64,000 nt of DNA from Afipia carboxidovorans OM5 (lineage in GTDB: Bacteria; Pseudomonadota; Alphaproteobacteria; Rhizobiales; Xanthobacteraceae), in assembly GCF_000218565.1 (NCBI RefSeq), contig NC_015684.1, positions 2,232,001 through 2,296,000 on the forward strand, read 5' to 3'. Under the pieces are notes generated by a model. It saw only the letters and a program-made list of their open reading frames with translations, ran no database searches and was not told where the DNA came from. The position numbers and the translations under genes are program-made. Shown one piece after another: positions 26,804 to 36,026 of this stretch (positions are counted from its first letter, which is position 1; each line of letters opens with the position of its first letter).

Positions 26804-27199
26804 ATGAGCAAGCTGCCTTTTGGGTTGAGCGCTCGCCACGCGGTGGCGGTGGTGGTGCTTGCCTGCGGGGGCTCGGTTTTGGCGCCGGTCCCGGCACAAG
26901 CCTTGATCGAGTACCCGTACTGCATGAGGGTCTATACGCGTGATCAGTATGAGGATTGCAGCTACTCGACGCTCGCGCAGTGCCAGCTCAGCGCCTCCGG
27001 CCGCTCGGCGATGTGCTACCGCGACCCATTCTATCGCGGCGCGCCCGGTACGGCTTACGTGGTGCGCGAGCCGCGCGTGCCCTACTCGCCGTTCGGCAAT
27101 ATCGATCCCTATTACAATCCCTACCGCGCCACGGTCGCTCCTCCGCCGTCGCGGCATATCCACCGCAAGCCGAAGCGCAAAACGCATCGCGCGCAGTGA
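26804..27199 (+). CDS. DUF3551 family secreted protein, second copy (131 aa)
   Basis: Tandem paralogue of the preceding gene. A signal peptide (residues 1-32, PAQALIEYP) is followed by the same four-Cys module (YPYCMRV...EDCSYS...AQCQLSASGRSAMCYRDPFY) and a longer basic, Pro/Tyr-rich tail ending HIHRKPKRKTHRAQ. The ATG at 26804 starts 2 bp after the previous stop, so translation is probably coupled. Ends convergently with lolD, 33 bp away. Function unknown. Confidence 0.85.
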   Translation: MSKLPFGLSARHAVAVVVLACGGSVLAPVPAQALIEYPYCMRVYTRDQYEDCSYSTLAQCQLSASGRSAMCYRDPFYRGAPGTAYVVREPRVPYSPFGNIDPYYNPYRATVAPPPSRHIHRKPKRKTHRAQ

Positions 27200-27232
27200 C
27201 GCGCGATCGTCATCCCTAACCGCAATCGAAGA

Positions 27233-27940
27233 TCAATCGAGCTCGACCACCTGACCGTCCGCCAGCGAGACGCGGCGGTCCATCATGTTGGCGAGCTCCA
27301 TGTTATGGGTCGCGATCAGCATCGCGACCTGCGTCGCCCGCACAAGCTGCATCAGCGCGTTGAAGACGTGAGCGGCCGTGTGCGGGTCGAGGTTACCGGT
27401 CGGCTCGTCCGCAAACAGCACCCGCGGCGCATTTGCAACCGCGCGAGCAATCGCGACGCGCTGCTGCTCGCCGCCCGACAACTCTGCCGGGCGATGGGTA
27501 ACGCGCTCGGACAATCCGAGATAGGCCAGAATCTCTCGGGAGCGCTGCACCGTCTCCTTGCGCGAGAGACCGCGGATCATCTGCGGCAGCATCACGTTCT
27601 CAAGCGCCGAGAATTCCGGCAGCAAGCGGTGCGACTGATAGACGAAGCCGATATCGGTGCGGCGAATCTGCGTGCGCTCGGCATCCGACAGCGTCGAGGT
27701 CGGTGCGCCGTTGACATAGACCTCGCCGGAATCCGGCTGCTCGAGAAGCCCCGCGATGTGCAGCAGCGTCGACTTGCCGGTGCCAGACGGCGCCACCAGC
27801 GCCACCGACTGCCCGGCCCACAGCGCAAGCTTTGCACCCGACAGGATGGTGAGCGTCGTCTCGCCCTGGCGGTACTGGCGATGGATGTCGTGGAGGAACA
27901 CCACCGGCGCATCGTGATCCACTTGCATCGGCGCGCTCAC
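27233..27940 (-). CDS. lolD: Lipoprotein-releasing system ATP-binding protein LolD
   Basis: ATPase of the LolCDE-type transporter that releases lipoproteins from the inner membrane to LolA. Walker A APSGTGKST, ABC signature LSGGEQQRVAIARA and Walker B RVLFADEPTGNLD are intact. The GTG at 27940, overlapping the lolC stop as GTGA, was taken as start (235 aa); an ATG at 27928 is the alternative, and the frame upstream of the overlap runs inside lolC. Confidence 0.93.
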   Translation of the reverse strand: MSAPMQVDHDAPVVFLHDIHRQYRQGETTLTILSGAKLALWAGQSVALVAPSGTGKSTLLHIAGLLEQPDSGEVYVNGAPTSTLSDAERTQIRRTDIGFVYQSHRLLPEFSALENVMLPQMIRGLSRKETVQRSREILAYLGLSERVTHRPAELSGGEQQRVAIARAVANAPRVLFADEPTGNLDPHTAAHVFNALMQLVRATQVAMLIATHNMELANMMDRRVSLADGQVVELD

Positions 27941-29208
27941 TCGTACCTTAGGGCTTCGATGGGATCGAGCCGCGCCGCGCGCCATGAGGGATAGAGCGTG
28001 GCGAGGAACGACAGCGTCAGCGCCATGATGACCACCGCGGCGGTTTCACCGGCGCTGATCTCGGCGGGCAGCTTCGACAGAAAATAGAGTTCGGGCGAGA
28101 AAAGCTCGGTGTTGGTCAGCCACGAGATGAACTGGCGGATCGTCTCGATGTTGAGGCAGACCACGACGCCGAGCAGGAAGCCGACCAGCGTGCCGACGAC
28201 ACCGATGGCCGCGCCCGTAATCAGGAAGATGCGCATGATGGAGCCCTGCGTCGCCCCCATGGTGCGCAGGATCGCAATGTCGCTGCCCTTGTCCTTCACC
28301 AGCATGATGAGGCCGGAGATGATGTTGAGCGCCGCCACCAGCACGATCAAGGTGAGAATCAGAAACATGACGTTGCGCTCGACCTGCAGCGCGTTGAAGA
28401 ACGTCGAGTTACGCTGCCGCCAGTCGACCATGAAGATCGGCCGCTCGGCTGCCTCCGCCACAGATTTGCGATAGGCATCCACCTTGTCGGGGTTATCGGT
28501 ATAAATCTCGATCGCGGTGACGTCGCTCGGCCGGTTGAAATAGGCCTGCGCTTCGACAAGCGGCATGAACACGAACGAGGAATCGTATTCGGACATGCCG
28601 ATCTCGAACACGGCGGCGACCTTGTAAGGCTTGATCCGCGGCGTGGTGCCCATTGGCGTCACCGCGCCGCGCGGGGCCACCAGCGTCACGGTATCGCCGG
28701 CGCGCAGCGAGAGCTGGTCGGCGAGGCGGCGGCCGATGGCGACACCCTGCCCCTCATCGAAACCTTCAAGCGTGCCCTGCTTGATGTTCTTCGCAATCGA
28801 GGTGAGCTTGTCGAGGTCGGCGGAGCGAATGCCGCGCACCAGCACGCCCGAGGCATTGAACGGCGAGGACGCCAGCGCCTGCCCCTCGACGATGGGCGCG
28901 GCGAGGCGAACGCCGGTGACGCCGTTGATGCGGTCGGCGACATCCTTCCAGTCGGTGAGCGGCGATTCCAGCGGCTGGACCAGAAGGTGGCCGTTGAGGC
29001 CGAGGATCTTGTCGAGCAGTTCCTTGCGGAAGCCGTTCATCACCGCCATCACGATGATGAGCGTCGCGACGCCCAGCATGATGCCGAGAAAAGAGAAGCC
29101 GGCGATGACGGAGATGAATCCTTCCTTGCGCCGCGCCCGCAGATAGCGGGCGGAGATCAGCCACTCGAAGGCGGCAAAGGGCGCAGTCCGAACCGGCTCA
29201 CTCATCAA
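27937..29208 (-). CDS. lolC: Lipoprotein-releasing system permease (LolC/LolE family)
   Basis: Inner-membrane permease with four membrane segments. An N-terminal helix (ISVIAGFSFLGIMLGVATLI) precedes a large periplasmic MacB-like domain (about 60-270), and three helices plus the FtsX-type loop follow. Alphaproteobacteria usually have a single LolC/E hybrid forming a homodimer, consistent with one permease gene here. 423 aa, two adjacent ATGs at the start (29208 and 29205). Overlaps lolD. Confidence 0.92.
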   Translation of the reverse strand: MMSEPVRTAPFAAFEWLISARYLRARRKEGFISVIAGFSFLGIMLGVATLIIVMAVMNGFRKELLDKILGLNGHLLVQPLESPLTDWKDVADRINGVTGVRLAAPIVEGQALASSPFNASGVLVRGIRSADLDKLTSIAKNIKQGTLEGFDEGQGVAIGRRLADQLSLRAGDTVTLVAPRGAVTPMGTTPRIKPYKVAAVFEIGMSEYDSSFVFMPLVEAQAYFNRPSDVTAIEIYTDNPDKVDAYRKSVAEAAERPIFMVDWRQRNSTFFNALQVERNVMFLILTLIVLVAALNIISGLIMLVKDKGSDIAILRTMGATQGSIMRIFLITGAAIGVVGTLVGFLLGVVVCLNIETIRQFISWLTNTELFSPELYFLSKLPAEISAGETAAVVIMALTLSFLATLYPSWRAARLDPIEALRYE

Positions 29209-29341
29209 ATCTGTCCATCGCCCCGGATTTCATGCGAATCAGGCAAATTGTAGTCCACGCGCCTCATTGCGCCGCCCCCGCGGCACAATGATTCACCGCT
29301 CAATTGCTTCGCGTCGTTCGGGCTGCGGCTTTACCGCAAGC

Positions 29342-30667
29342 TCAAGCTTTCGCGCCAAACCGCGCGAGCGCGTCCTCAGGGCTCATCAGTTCGCGGCTGC
29401 CATCGGCGCGGCACTTGATCTCGACCTTGCCTTCGGCGAGACCCTTCGGCCCGATCAGGATCTGCCACGGAATGCCGATCAGATCGGCGGTCGCGAATTT
29501 ACCGCCGGGGCGCTGGTCGGTGTCGTCATAGAGAACATCGACGCCGTTTGCCGTGAGTGCCCGATAGAGTTTCTCACAGGCGGCATCGGTATCCGAGGCG
29601 CCCTGCTTGAGGTTGAGGATCGCCACCGTGAACGGCGCCACCGCCTCCGGCCACTTGATGCCGTTCTCGTCATGGCAGGCCTCGATGATCGCGCCGACGA
29701 GACGCGACACGCCGACGCCGTAGGAGCCGCTGTGCACCGGCTTCTCAACGCCGTCCGGACCCACCACGAGGGCCTTCATCGAGTCGGAATATTTGGTGCC
29801 GAAATAGAAGATCTGGCCGACTTCAATGCCGCGGGTGTTGACGCGCTTCTCGGCCGGGACCTCCGTCTCATAGCGCGCGGCGTCATGCACGTCCTCGGTC
29901 GCGGCATAAAGCTCGGTCCACTGCTTGATGATCGGCGTGAGGTCGCTGTCGTAATCGACATCCTCGCCCGGCACCGGCAGATCGAGCACGTCCTTGTTGC
30001 AGAACACGCCGGACTCACCCGTCTCCGCCAGCACGATGAACTCGTGCGACAGGTCGCCACCGATCGGACCCGTTTCAGCACGCATCGGAATGGCCTTCAG
30101 CCCCATACGCGCGAAAGTCCGCAGATAAGCGACGAACATCTTGTTGTAAGACAGACGTGCCGCCGCCTCGTCGAGGTCGAACGAGTATGCGTCCTTCATC
30201 AGGAATTCGCGGCCACGCATGACGCCGAAACGCGGGCGCTGCTCGTCGCGGAACTTCCACTGGATGTGATAGAGATTGAGCGGCAGGTTGCGATAGGACT
30301 TCACATAGCTGCGGAAGATTTCCGTAATCATCTCCTCGTTGGTCGGCCCGTAGAGGAGTTCGCGCTTGTGGCGGTCGGCGATGCGCAGCATCTCCGGGCC
30401 GTAGGCATCGTAGCGCCCGCTCTCGCGCCACAGGTCGGCCAGTTGCAGCGTCGGCATCAGAAGCTCGATCGCGCCCGCCCGGTTCTGCTCCTCCCGCACG
30501 ATCCGCTCGATCTTCTTCAGCACCCGGAAGCCGAGCGGCAGCCAGGCATAGATACCCGCCGCCTCCTGCCGTAGCATGCCGGCGCGCAGCATCAGGCGGT
30601 GGGAAGCAATCTCCGCCTCCTTGGGCGTCTCCTTGAGGATGGGGAGGAAATAGCGCGTGAGCCGCAT
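29342..30667 (-). CDS. proS: Proline--tRNA ligase, short form without editing domain
   Basis: Class II synthetase charging tRNA-Pro. The ATG at 30667 (MRLTRYFLPILKETPKEAE) gives 441 aa, the normal size of the alphaproteobacterial ProRS that lacks the INS editing insertion. Motif 2 is around WKFRDEQRPRFGVMRGREFL, motif 3 around GSYGVGVSRLVGAIIE, and the anticodon-binding domain is C-terminal. The frame runs upstream to 30727 without a ribosome site. In related genomes proS normally sits close to the DUF1467 and mce genes; here the copper operon lies between. Confidence 0.95.
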   Translation of the reverse strand: MRLTRYFLPILKETPKEAEIASHRLMLRAGMLRQEAAGIYAWLPLGFRVLKKIERIVREEQNRAGAIELLMPTLQLADLWRESGRYDAYGPEMLRIADRHKRELLYGPTNEEMITEIFRSYVKSYRNLPLNLYHIQWKFRDEQRPRFGVMRGREFLMKDAYSFDLDEAAARLSYNKMFVAYLRTFARMGLKAIPMRAETGPIGGDLSHEFIVLAETGESGVFCNKDVLDLPVPGEDVDYDSDLTPIIKQWTELYAATEDVHDAARYETEVPAEKRVNTRGIEVGQIFYFGTKYSDSMKALVVGPDGVEKPVHSGSYGVGVSRLVGAIIEACHDENGIKWPEAVAPFTVAILNLKQGASDTDAACEKLYRALTANGVDVLYDDTDQRPGGKFATADLIGIPWQILIGPKGLAEGKVEIKCRADGSRELMSPEDALARFGAKA

Positions 30668-30797
30668 GGGAAAGCACTCTGGAATCGAGGGACGGAGAGC
30701 CGTCACTGAAACCGGATTGGCGGGCAAAAGACAAGGCTTTTACCAGCGCAGCCGGCCGAAGCGCCGGCCCGCAGGCCGACGTTCCTTTCAGACCGGA

Positions 30798-31325
30798 TCA
30801 ATGCCCCTTGTGGGTGCTGTCTCCCTTTATCGCGCCGCTGCCGTGATCTCCGGCACCCGGCGCCTTGGCCCCGATGGATTCGACCGTGAACCCGACATCG
30901 ACCGCTCCCGCTTTTTCAAAGTGCAGCGTACCCTCGATAATGCTGCCCTGCTTGAGAGGTGCCTTCAGCCCCATCAGCATCAGATGATTGCCTTCGGGGT
31001 TGAGCTTCACGGTCTGGCCCGGCTTGACCTCGACGCCATTCGGCAATGGGCGCATCTTCATGACGCCGCCATCCATTTTCATCTCATGGATTTCGACGTG
31101 ATCCGCACTCGACATGGAGACGCCCGTCAGCCGGTCGGCGGTCTTCCCGTTGTTGGTGATCGAGAGATACGCGCCGCCGACCTTGGCACCGGCCGGTGTC
31201 GCCCGTGCCCAGGGCTGGACAACGGTCAAATCGCCAGCCTTGACGTCGCGCGCGGAGGCCGGTGTCACCACACCAACCGCGAGAACCATCATTGCGCCTC
31301 CAAAGATGCGCATCATCTTCTGCAT
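30798..31325 (-). CDS. PCuAC-type periplasmic copper chaperone
   Basis: Exported Cu(I) chaperone of the PCuAC (DUF461) family that delivers copper to the CuA/CuB sites of heme-copper oxidases. Signal peptide 1-26 (TPASARD); the metal motif is visible as His80, Met91, His114 and Met116 (IHEMKMDGGVMKM ... GNHLMLMGL). A His-containing tail (DHGSGAIKGDSTHKGH) may add a metal site. The ATG at 31325 overlaps the upstream stop as TGATG, so it is the last, translationally coupled gene of a copper operon. The Bradyrhizobium pcuABCDE operon also couples a TonB receptor with a PCuAC protein (PcuC), but gene content differs. Confidence 0.9.
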   Translation of the reverse strand: MQKMMRIFGGAMMVLAVGVVTPASARDVKAGDLTVVQPWARATPAGAKVGGAYLSITNNGKTADRLTGVSMSSADHVEIHEMKMDGGVMKMRPLPNGVEVKPGQTVKLNPEGNHLMLMGLKAPLKQGSIIEGTLHFEKAGAVDVGFTVESIGAKAPGAGDHGSGAIKGDSTHKGH

Positions 31326-31828
31326 CACTTCTTTCCTTCGCTTGCTGCCCATTTTTCCAGATTTGAAATGTCCGCCGATCCCTCGATCGTGGTGATCGTG
31401 CCATCAGCGGTGATCAGGAGCGTACGGGGGATGTCGCCCTGCCATTTCGGATCGATCTCGTAGCGCAGCCGCTCGGCATAGGAATCCCCGAACATCCAGC
31501 GCTCGGTCTTGTCGAGCCCTGCCTTGTCGAGCATCGCCGTTACGGCCTGGATGCTGTTCGGAACCAGATCGGCATCGATCATCACGACATCGATGCCGGG
31601 ATGCGCTTTCGCGAATTTGCCGAGCTCAGGCAACTCGACCTTGCAGGGCCCGCAGGTGACGCCCCAGAAATGCACCAGTGTCGGGCGGCCCGCATGCGCG
31701 GCGCGGATCGCCTGCCAGCTTCCCCGCTCGAACGGCTTGATCTCCGTGGCCGAGGCAGACGTGGCGTTGCTCGCGAGAACGAGCAGCCCAAGGAGAGCCA
31801 CAAACGCATATCGCATCATCTGTGTCAT
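31325..31828 (-). CDS. TlpA-like periplasmic thioredoxin-fold protein
   Basis: 167-aa exported thioredoxin-like protein: signal sequence 1-28, then FWGVTCGPCKVELPEL with the redox pair Cys59-Gly-Pro-Cys62 and a conserved later segment PRTLLITADGTI. TlpA/ScoI-type proteins reduce and metallate the CuA site of cytochrome oxidase together with PCuAC, so the neighbour fits. The ATG at 31828 overlaps the upstream stop by 4 bp (ATGA); the open frame further upstream to 32032 lies inside the propeller gene. Confidence 0.88.
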   Translation of the reverse strand: MTQMMRYAFVALLGLLVLASNATSASATEIKPFERGSWQAIRAAHAGRPTLVHFWGVTCGPCKVELPELGKFAKAHPGIDVVMIDADLVPNSIQAVTAMLDKAGLDKTERWMFGDSYAERLRYEIDPKWQGDIPRTLLITADGTITTIEGSADISNLEKWAASEGKK

Positions 31829-33048
31829 GAGCCCTGCCCGATCTGCTGGAAGCGGTAGCCGTCCGCTTTCGTCATCCACGACAGGAAGACGTTGCGGCCA
31901 TAGCTCACGAGCAAGGGATGATCCGAGGTGTCCGCCGTGGTGGCGATCACCTGCGGCGGCGACCATGTCTTGCCGTCGTCGGCTGACTGCATCGCCTTCA
32001 CCGTGGTCTTCTCGCCGTCGAACTCCTTCCACGCGACATAAGTGCCCTTGGCGGTCGCCAGCACGATGCCACGCGAAGGATTGCGCGCGGGATCGCCCAG
32101 CGCGACGGGTTCGGAGAAGGTCGCTCCGCCATCAGTCGAGCGGGCGTAGAACAGCCCCTGCCGCGCCTTGCCGTTGGTGTACCACGTCGCGTGATAGGTG
32201 CCGGTCGATGCAATCGACAGGCTCGGCCCCTGATGCGGACAGGCCGAAATCTTCCAGTTGTCGTTGCTGACACGATGGAGCGGCCCAGGCGTCGCCGCAT
32301 CCTTGAAGGTGATGACGGCATGATCGCGCACGCTGCCGTCAAAGATATTGCGGAAGATCACGACCGGTTGTCCCGGCCCCGCGAAGGCAACGCCGATGCG
32401 ACAGCATTCGCAGGTGTTGTCTTTGGCAAGGTTCGCCTTGGAGTAAACCGCGCCGTCCTTCGAGGTGGCGAAGAACAACGCCGCGCCGTCATAGGCCTCG
32501 CCTTTCTTCTTCGCCGGCGCACGGTTGCGTTTGTCGAGCCACGCGGCAAACACCGAGCCGTCGGAATCGAGCGCCAGCGCGGCGAAGCGCTGGCTCGTCT
32601 TGTCGGAGGTGATCGGCTTCATTGGTTCAAAGCTCGCGCCGCCGTCGATCGAGCGTGTGGTGAACACCTCGCCGTTGAACGCCTTGTCACGAAACGCCGC
32701 GAACGCCACGATGAGTTCGCCCTGCTTGTCGACGACGATCTTCGGCCGGGCATCCGGCCCCCAGTCGAGATCGAGGGTCTTGTTCGTCACGGCAATCGGC
32801 GCGCTGAATGTCTTGCCAGCATCGGCGGAATGCGCGACTGCAATCCGCCCACCCGCCATCATCACGACCCAGAGCTTGCCGTCCGGCCCGAACGCCGGCG
32901 TCACCTTGGTCGCGCAACGCAACGCCACTTCCGCACAAGCCGCCGCATCACCATGCGACCCGCTCTTGTGGCCGTGCGCCTGAACCGCACCGAGGCCAAG
33001 CACGGCCGCAGCACATACGATCCATCCATTTCTGAGAATCTGTTTCAT
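31825..33048 (-). CDS. Exported Asp-box (BNR) beta-propeller with CECC motif
   Basis: 407 aa with a signal peptide (about 1-24) and four Asp-box motifs (SADAGKTF at 74, SIDGGASF at 133, STDGGATF and SADDGKTW later), the signature of a sialidase-like six-bladed propeller. Sialidase catalytic features (Arg triad, FRIP) are not evident, so glycosidase activity is doubtful. Distinctive is DNTCECCRIG, with Cys213, 215 and 216, plus Cys38, Cys45 and an ACPHQG site, giving several possible copper ligands; a HGHKSGSHGD stretch follows the signal peptide. It overlaps the TonB receptor and TlpA genes by 4 bp each. Role as a periplasmic copper-binding or capture protein is inferred. Confidence 0.75.
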   Translation of the reverse strand: MKQILRNGWIVCAAAVLGLGAVQAHGHKSGSHGDAAACAEVALRCATKVTPAFGPDGKLWVVMMAGGRIAVAHSADAGKTFSAPIAVTNKTLDLDWGPDARPKIVVDKQGELIVAFAAFRDKAFNGEVFTTRSIDGGASFEPMKPITSDKTSQRFAALALDSDGSVFAAWLDKRNRAPAKKKGEAYDGAALFFATSKDGAVYSKANLAKDNTCECCRIGVAFAGPGQPVVIFRNIFDGSVRDHAVITFKDAATPGPLHRVSNDNWKISACPHQGPSLSIASTGTYHATWYTNGKARQGLFYARSTDGGATFSEPVALGDPARNPSRGIVLATAKGTYVAWKEFDGEKTTVKAMQSADDGKTWSPPQVIATTADTSDHPLLVSYGRNVFLSWMTKADGYRFQQIGQGS

Positions 33049-35459
33049 CGGAACGCCACCTTCATGCCGGCAACGAACGTACGCGGCGATCCCGCGTAGA
33101 TCGAGCCTGTCCGGTTCGCCAGAATGTTCGCGGGGTCCTGAACGCCAGCGCTCGTCACGCTGTTGCCGATGTTGTTGGCCGAGGCGATATAGGTCTTATC
33201 GAACAGGTTGCGGACCTCAAAGTAAACATTGAGTGTCTTGAAGACGTCCGACTTCACGTCTGTCTTGTAGTGCACGTTGAGATTGACGAGTTCGTAGCCC
33301 GGCGCTTTCAGGATGTTGGCGTTGTCCATGTAGAAGGCGTCCTTCCACTGGACTTCGACGAACGCGCCGAGCCCGGCATAGATGCCCGCCGTCTCGTCAT
33401 AGCCGAGACGCGCTGTGAGTTCGTTCGGCGAGATACCGGGAATCTTGTTACCGGCACGATCGAAGCTATAGGCGGTGACGCCACCGCGAATGACCTCCGT
33501 GTACTCGGTATAGATCTGATCGAGATAGGTATAGGCGAGCGTCGCGCGCCAGCCGGGATGGAAACGCCAGTCGGCGGCAAGCTCGATGCCGCGATGCTCC
33601 GAGCGCGGCGCGTTGAACATGTAACTCGCATTCGCCGCACCGACCGGTGTTGCCTGCGAGACAAGCTCGTTGCGGAAGAACTCGTAGAAGCCGGTGAGAC
33701 TGACCTTGAACGTCTTGTTCGGCGTCCAGTCGAGGCCGAGGTCGTAGCCGACATTCCGCTGCGGCATCAGGCCGGTGTTGTTGCCGTTACTGCCGTCCGC
33801 CAGCACGAACAGATTGCCGACCTGCGGCGTGCCGTAGCCGGTGCCGACACGCGCACGGCCCTGCCACTCATTGTTGAATTTGTAGAGCAGCGCTAGCTCC
33901 GGTGCGAGATTGGTGAACTGCCGGTCGACGCTCGTGAGCGCGGGCACCGCTGTCGGATCGCCGGCGACCGGATATCTCAGCGCGGTGTTCACGCCCTTGA
34001 GATGCGTGACCTCCCAGCCGAGCCCGCCGATTGCGGTCAGCGCGTCGGTGAGCTTGACCTCCTCGCGCGCACGCAAGCCGAAATTGCTGTGGGTGCCGGT
34101 GACGTTGGAAGACAATAGCCCCAGCGTCGCATCGCCGCCGGGCATCACGTTGAAGGTGTTCCCGGACCAGTTCAGCGTGTTGTAGAAGCCGCCGAAATAA
34201 CTTGTCGTCTCGAATCCGAACAATTCGCCGCGGCGGGTGATGTCGCTGATGAAATTGTAGGACGGATAATCGCCGATCGCGCTCGTTGCTCCGGTGGGCT
34301 GGTTGATGTTGCGATCGTCGAACACGAGCTGGTTGCGCCAGGTCGTCTGGTTGTCGAAGTCATGCTCCCAGCGTGCGCCGATGATGGTGCGGCGGTCGGT
34401 GCGGCCAAGACCCGCCTGCTCCGCCGTCTGGTTGGTACGGGAGCCATTGAAGCCGTTGTCGAACAGCGACACCGTCGCGCAACCCTGCGGCGCGACGCCG
34501 CCTACAGCCGCAGAACAGCCGCGCTGGAACGGATTCACCCCGAACTGATTGAGCGACAGCCGGATCGGCAGCCGCGCATCCAGGTTGTTGTTGATGATCT
34601 TCAGCGTGAAGCGGTCATCCGGCGTCGCCTGATAGGTGCCGAGGAAGTTCACAGTCTGGGTGTTGAACCAGCTATTGCCGATGAAGCCGTCACCGCGTGC
34701 ATCGCTGGCAAACAAAGAGGCCTCGAAGTTGCCAACCTTCTTGCCGACGGCGAGATAGTTGTTGAGATAACCGAAGCTGCCGCCATCGACACCGTATTCG
34801 ACGCCGTCGATCTCCCGCCCCGGCCGGGTGCGGAAATTGATCGCGCCGCCGGTGGCGTAATTGCCGTAGAGCGCCGAGGATGGACCGCGGATCACATCGA
34901 TCGCACCATAGGCGTGCGGATCGATCAGATCGCTTCGGGAGAGGCCATCGGGCTGCGTGACGGGAAAGCCGTCATCGAAGATCACCATGTTGCGGATGGC
35001 GAAGCCGTTGCGCGCATTCGAGCCGCGAATCGAGATGCCGAAATCGCGCGGACCGTTGCCCTGCTTCACGGAGATACCGGGGCTGTCGCGCAACACGTCG
35101 CTTACCGAAAACGATGGACGATTGTCGAACTGGCGATGATCGATAGTCGTCGCGGTCTGCCCGGAGGGCGACTGCGTAAGACCGGCAAGCGCTCCCGCCG
35201 GGGTGACGCTGCCACCCGTGACAATGACTCGCGGAGGCGTTGTTGACGCGTCGGCGGCGGAGCGCGACGCGCGTGGCGCGGTCGCGGCTCGCACGCGCGG
35301 CTTTTTGGGCTTGGCCCGCGCGGCACGCGGAGCCTCGACCGTCAGCTCGGGCAGAACATGCCCCGCCTCGTGGTCAGCGAGAACGGATGATGGAGCGGCC
35401 AAGATAGCGCCGCAGGTGGCAAGGAGCGTGACGCTCCCAAAGGAATGAAGTCTGGACAC
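33045..35459 (-). CDS. TonB-dependent outer membrane receptor (probable copper uptake)
   Basis: 804 aa. Signal peptide 1-28, a short His-containing TonB-box region (HEAGHVLPELTVEAP), a basic Ala/Arg linker, a plug domain (about 95-230, with GISIRGSNARNGFAIRN and IDVIRGPSSALYGNYATGG) and a 22-strand barrel ending in MKVAFR with terminal aromatic/basic residues. Start is GTG with AGGAA upstream. The ligand cannot be read from the sequence; copper (free or chelated) is inferred from the coupled PCuAC, TlpA and CECC-propeller genes. An iron-siderophore receptor is the main alternative. Confidence 0.88.
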   Translation of the reverse strand: MSRLHSFGSVTLLATCGAILAAPSSVLADHEAGHVLPELTVEAPRAARAKPKKPRVRAATAPRASRSAADASTTPPRVIVTGGSVTPAGALAGLTQSPSGQTATTIDHRQFDNRPSFSVSDVLRDSPGISVKQGNGPRDFGISIRGSNARNGFAIRNMVIFDDGFPVTQPDGLSRSDLIDPHAYGAIDVIRGPSSALYGNYATGGAINFRTRPGREIDGVEYGVDGGSFGYLNNYLAVGKKVGNFEASLFASDARGDGFIGNSWFNTQTVNFLGTYQATPDDRFTLKIINNNLDARLPIRLSLNQFGVNPFQRGCSAAVGGVAPQGCATVSLFDNGFNGSRTNQTAEQAGLGRTDRRTIIGARWEHDFDNQTTWRNQLVFDDRNINQPTGATSAIGDYPSYNFISDITRRGELFGFETTSYFGGFYNTLNWSGNTFNVMPGGDATLGLLSSNVTGTHSNFGLRAREEVKLTDALTAIGGLGWEVTHLKGVNTALRYPVAGDPTAVPALTSVDRQFTNLAPELALLYKFNNEWQGRARVGTGYGTPQVGNLFVLADGSNGNNTGLMPQRNVGYDLGLDWTPNKTFKVSLTGFYEFFRNELVSQATPVGAANASYMFNAPRSEHRGIELAADWRFHPGWRATLAYTYLDQIYTEYTEVIRGGVTAYSFDRAGNKIPGISPNELTARLGYDETAGIYAGLGAFVEVQWKDAFYMDNANILKAPGYELVNLNVHYKTDVKSDVFKTLNVYFEVRNLFDKTYIASANNIGNSVTSAGVQDPANILANRTGSIYAGSPRTFVAGMKVAFR

Positions 35460-35544
35460 GGAATAATTCCTGATGGCCGCTCAGCGGCCGCGTCGAACAA
35501 CGAACAGCAGGCTTGCACCGCCGTTCGCACGGAGAGGTCAACGA

Positions 35545-35922
35545 TCAGGAAAAGAGAGGCGGGCCGCGCGCATGCGGCCGGTCATGCAGGCCATTATCAG
35601 AGTCCGGCGTCAGGCTTTCGAGCCAGACGACACGCTGATAGTCGCGCTGAATGACGACATAGGGAGCTTCGGGATGATCGAGCGGCGTCGCAACATGCGC
35701 GAGCACGCAGAGCGGGCAGCAGGTCTGGTGGACGGCATTCGGTGCAACGTCAGCGGCCGTATCGCCAGCCATATCACCATGCGTGCCGGCGCAGATGATC
35801 GCGCCGCCAAACGGGTCCTGCATCGCGGCGCTTGCGACACGCATCATCGCGATCGGCGCAAGAAGCTGCACCAACACCGCGATCATGACGATGGGAGCGA
35901 GACGTCCCAGCCGCTTGCGCAT
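35545..35922 (-). CDS. DUF2946-like small protein with CCxxC motif
   Basis: 125 aa: basic start (MRKRLGRLAP), one hydrophobic segment (about 10-33) that could be a signal peptide or anchor, then Cys44 and a TCCPLC motif with Cys68, Cys69 and Cys72 and several His. This resembles DUF2946 proteins, which frequently precede copper-related TonB receptors. The ATG at 35922 was chosen; the frame runs on to 36078 but no ribosome site is seen there. It is the first gene of the copper operon, 85 bp before the receptor. Metal sensing or delivery is inferred. Confidence 0.75.
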   Translation of the reverse strand: MRKRLGRLAPIVMIAVLVQLLAPIAMMRVASAAMQDPFGGAIICAGTHGDMAGDTAADVAPNAVHQTCCPLCVLAHVATPLDHPEAPYVVIQRDYQRVVWLESLTPDSDNGLHDRPHARGPPLFS

Positions 35923-36026
35923 GGCATTCCCTACCCGGCGAGAAAACCGGACGTCCTGACTAAGCACGGCGATCTCGAAATGTCGATATCCCGCTCTCTG
36001 GCTAGGAAAATTCTCATCGCGAAATA

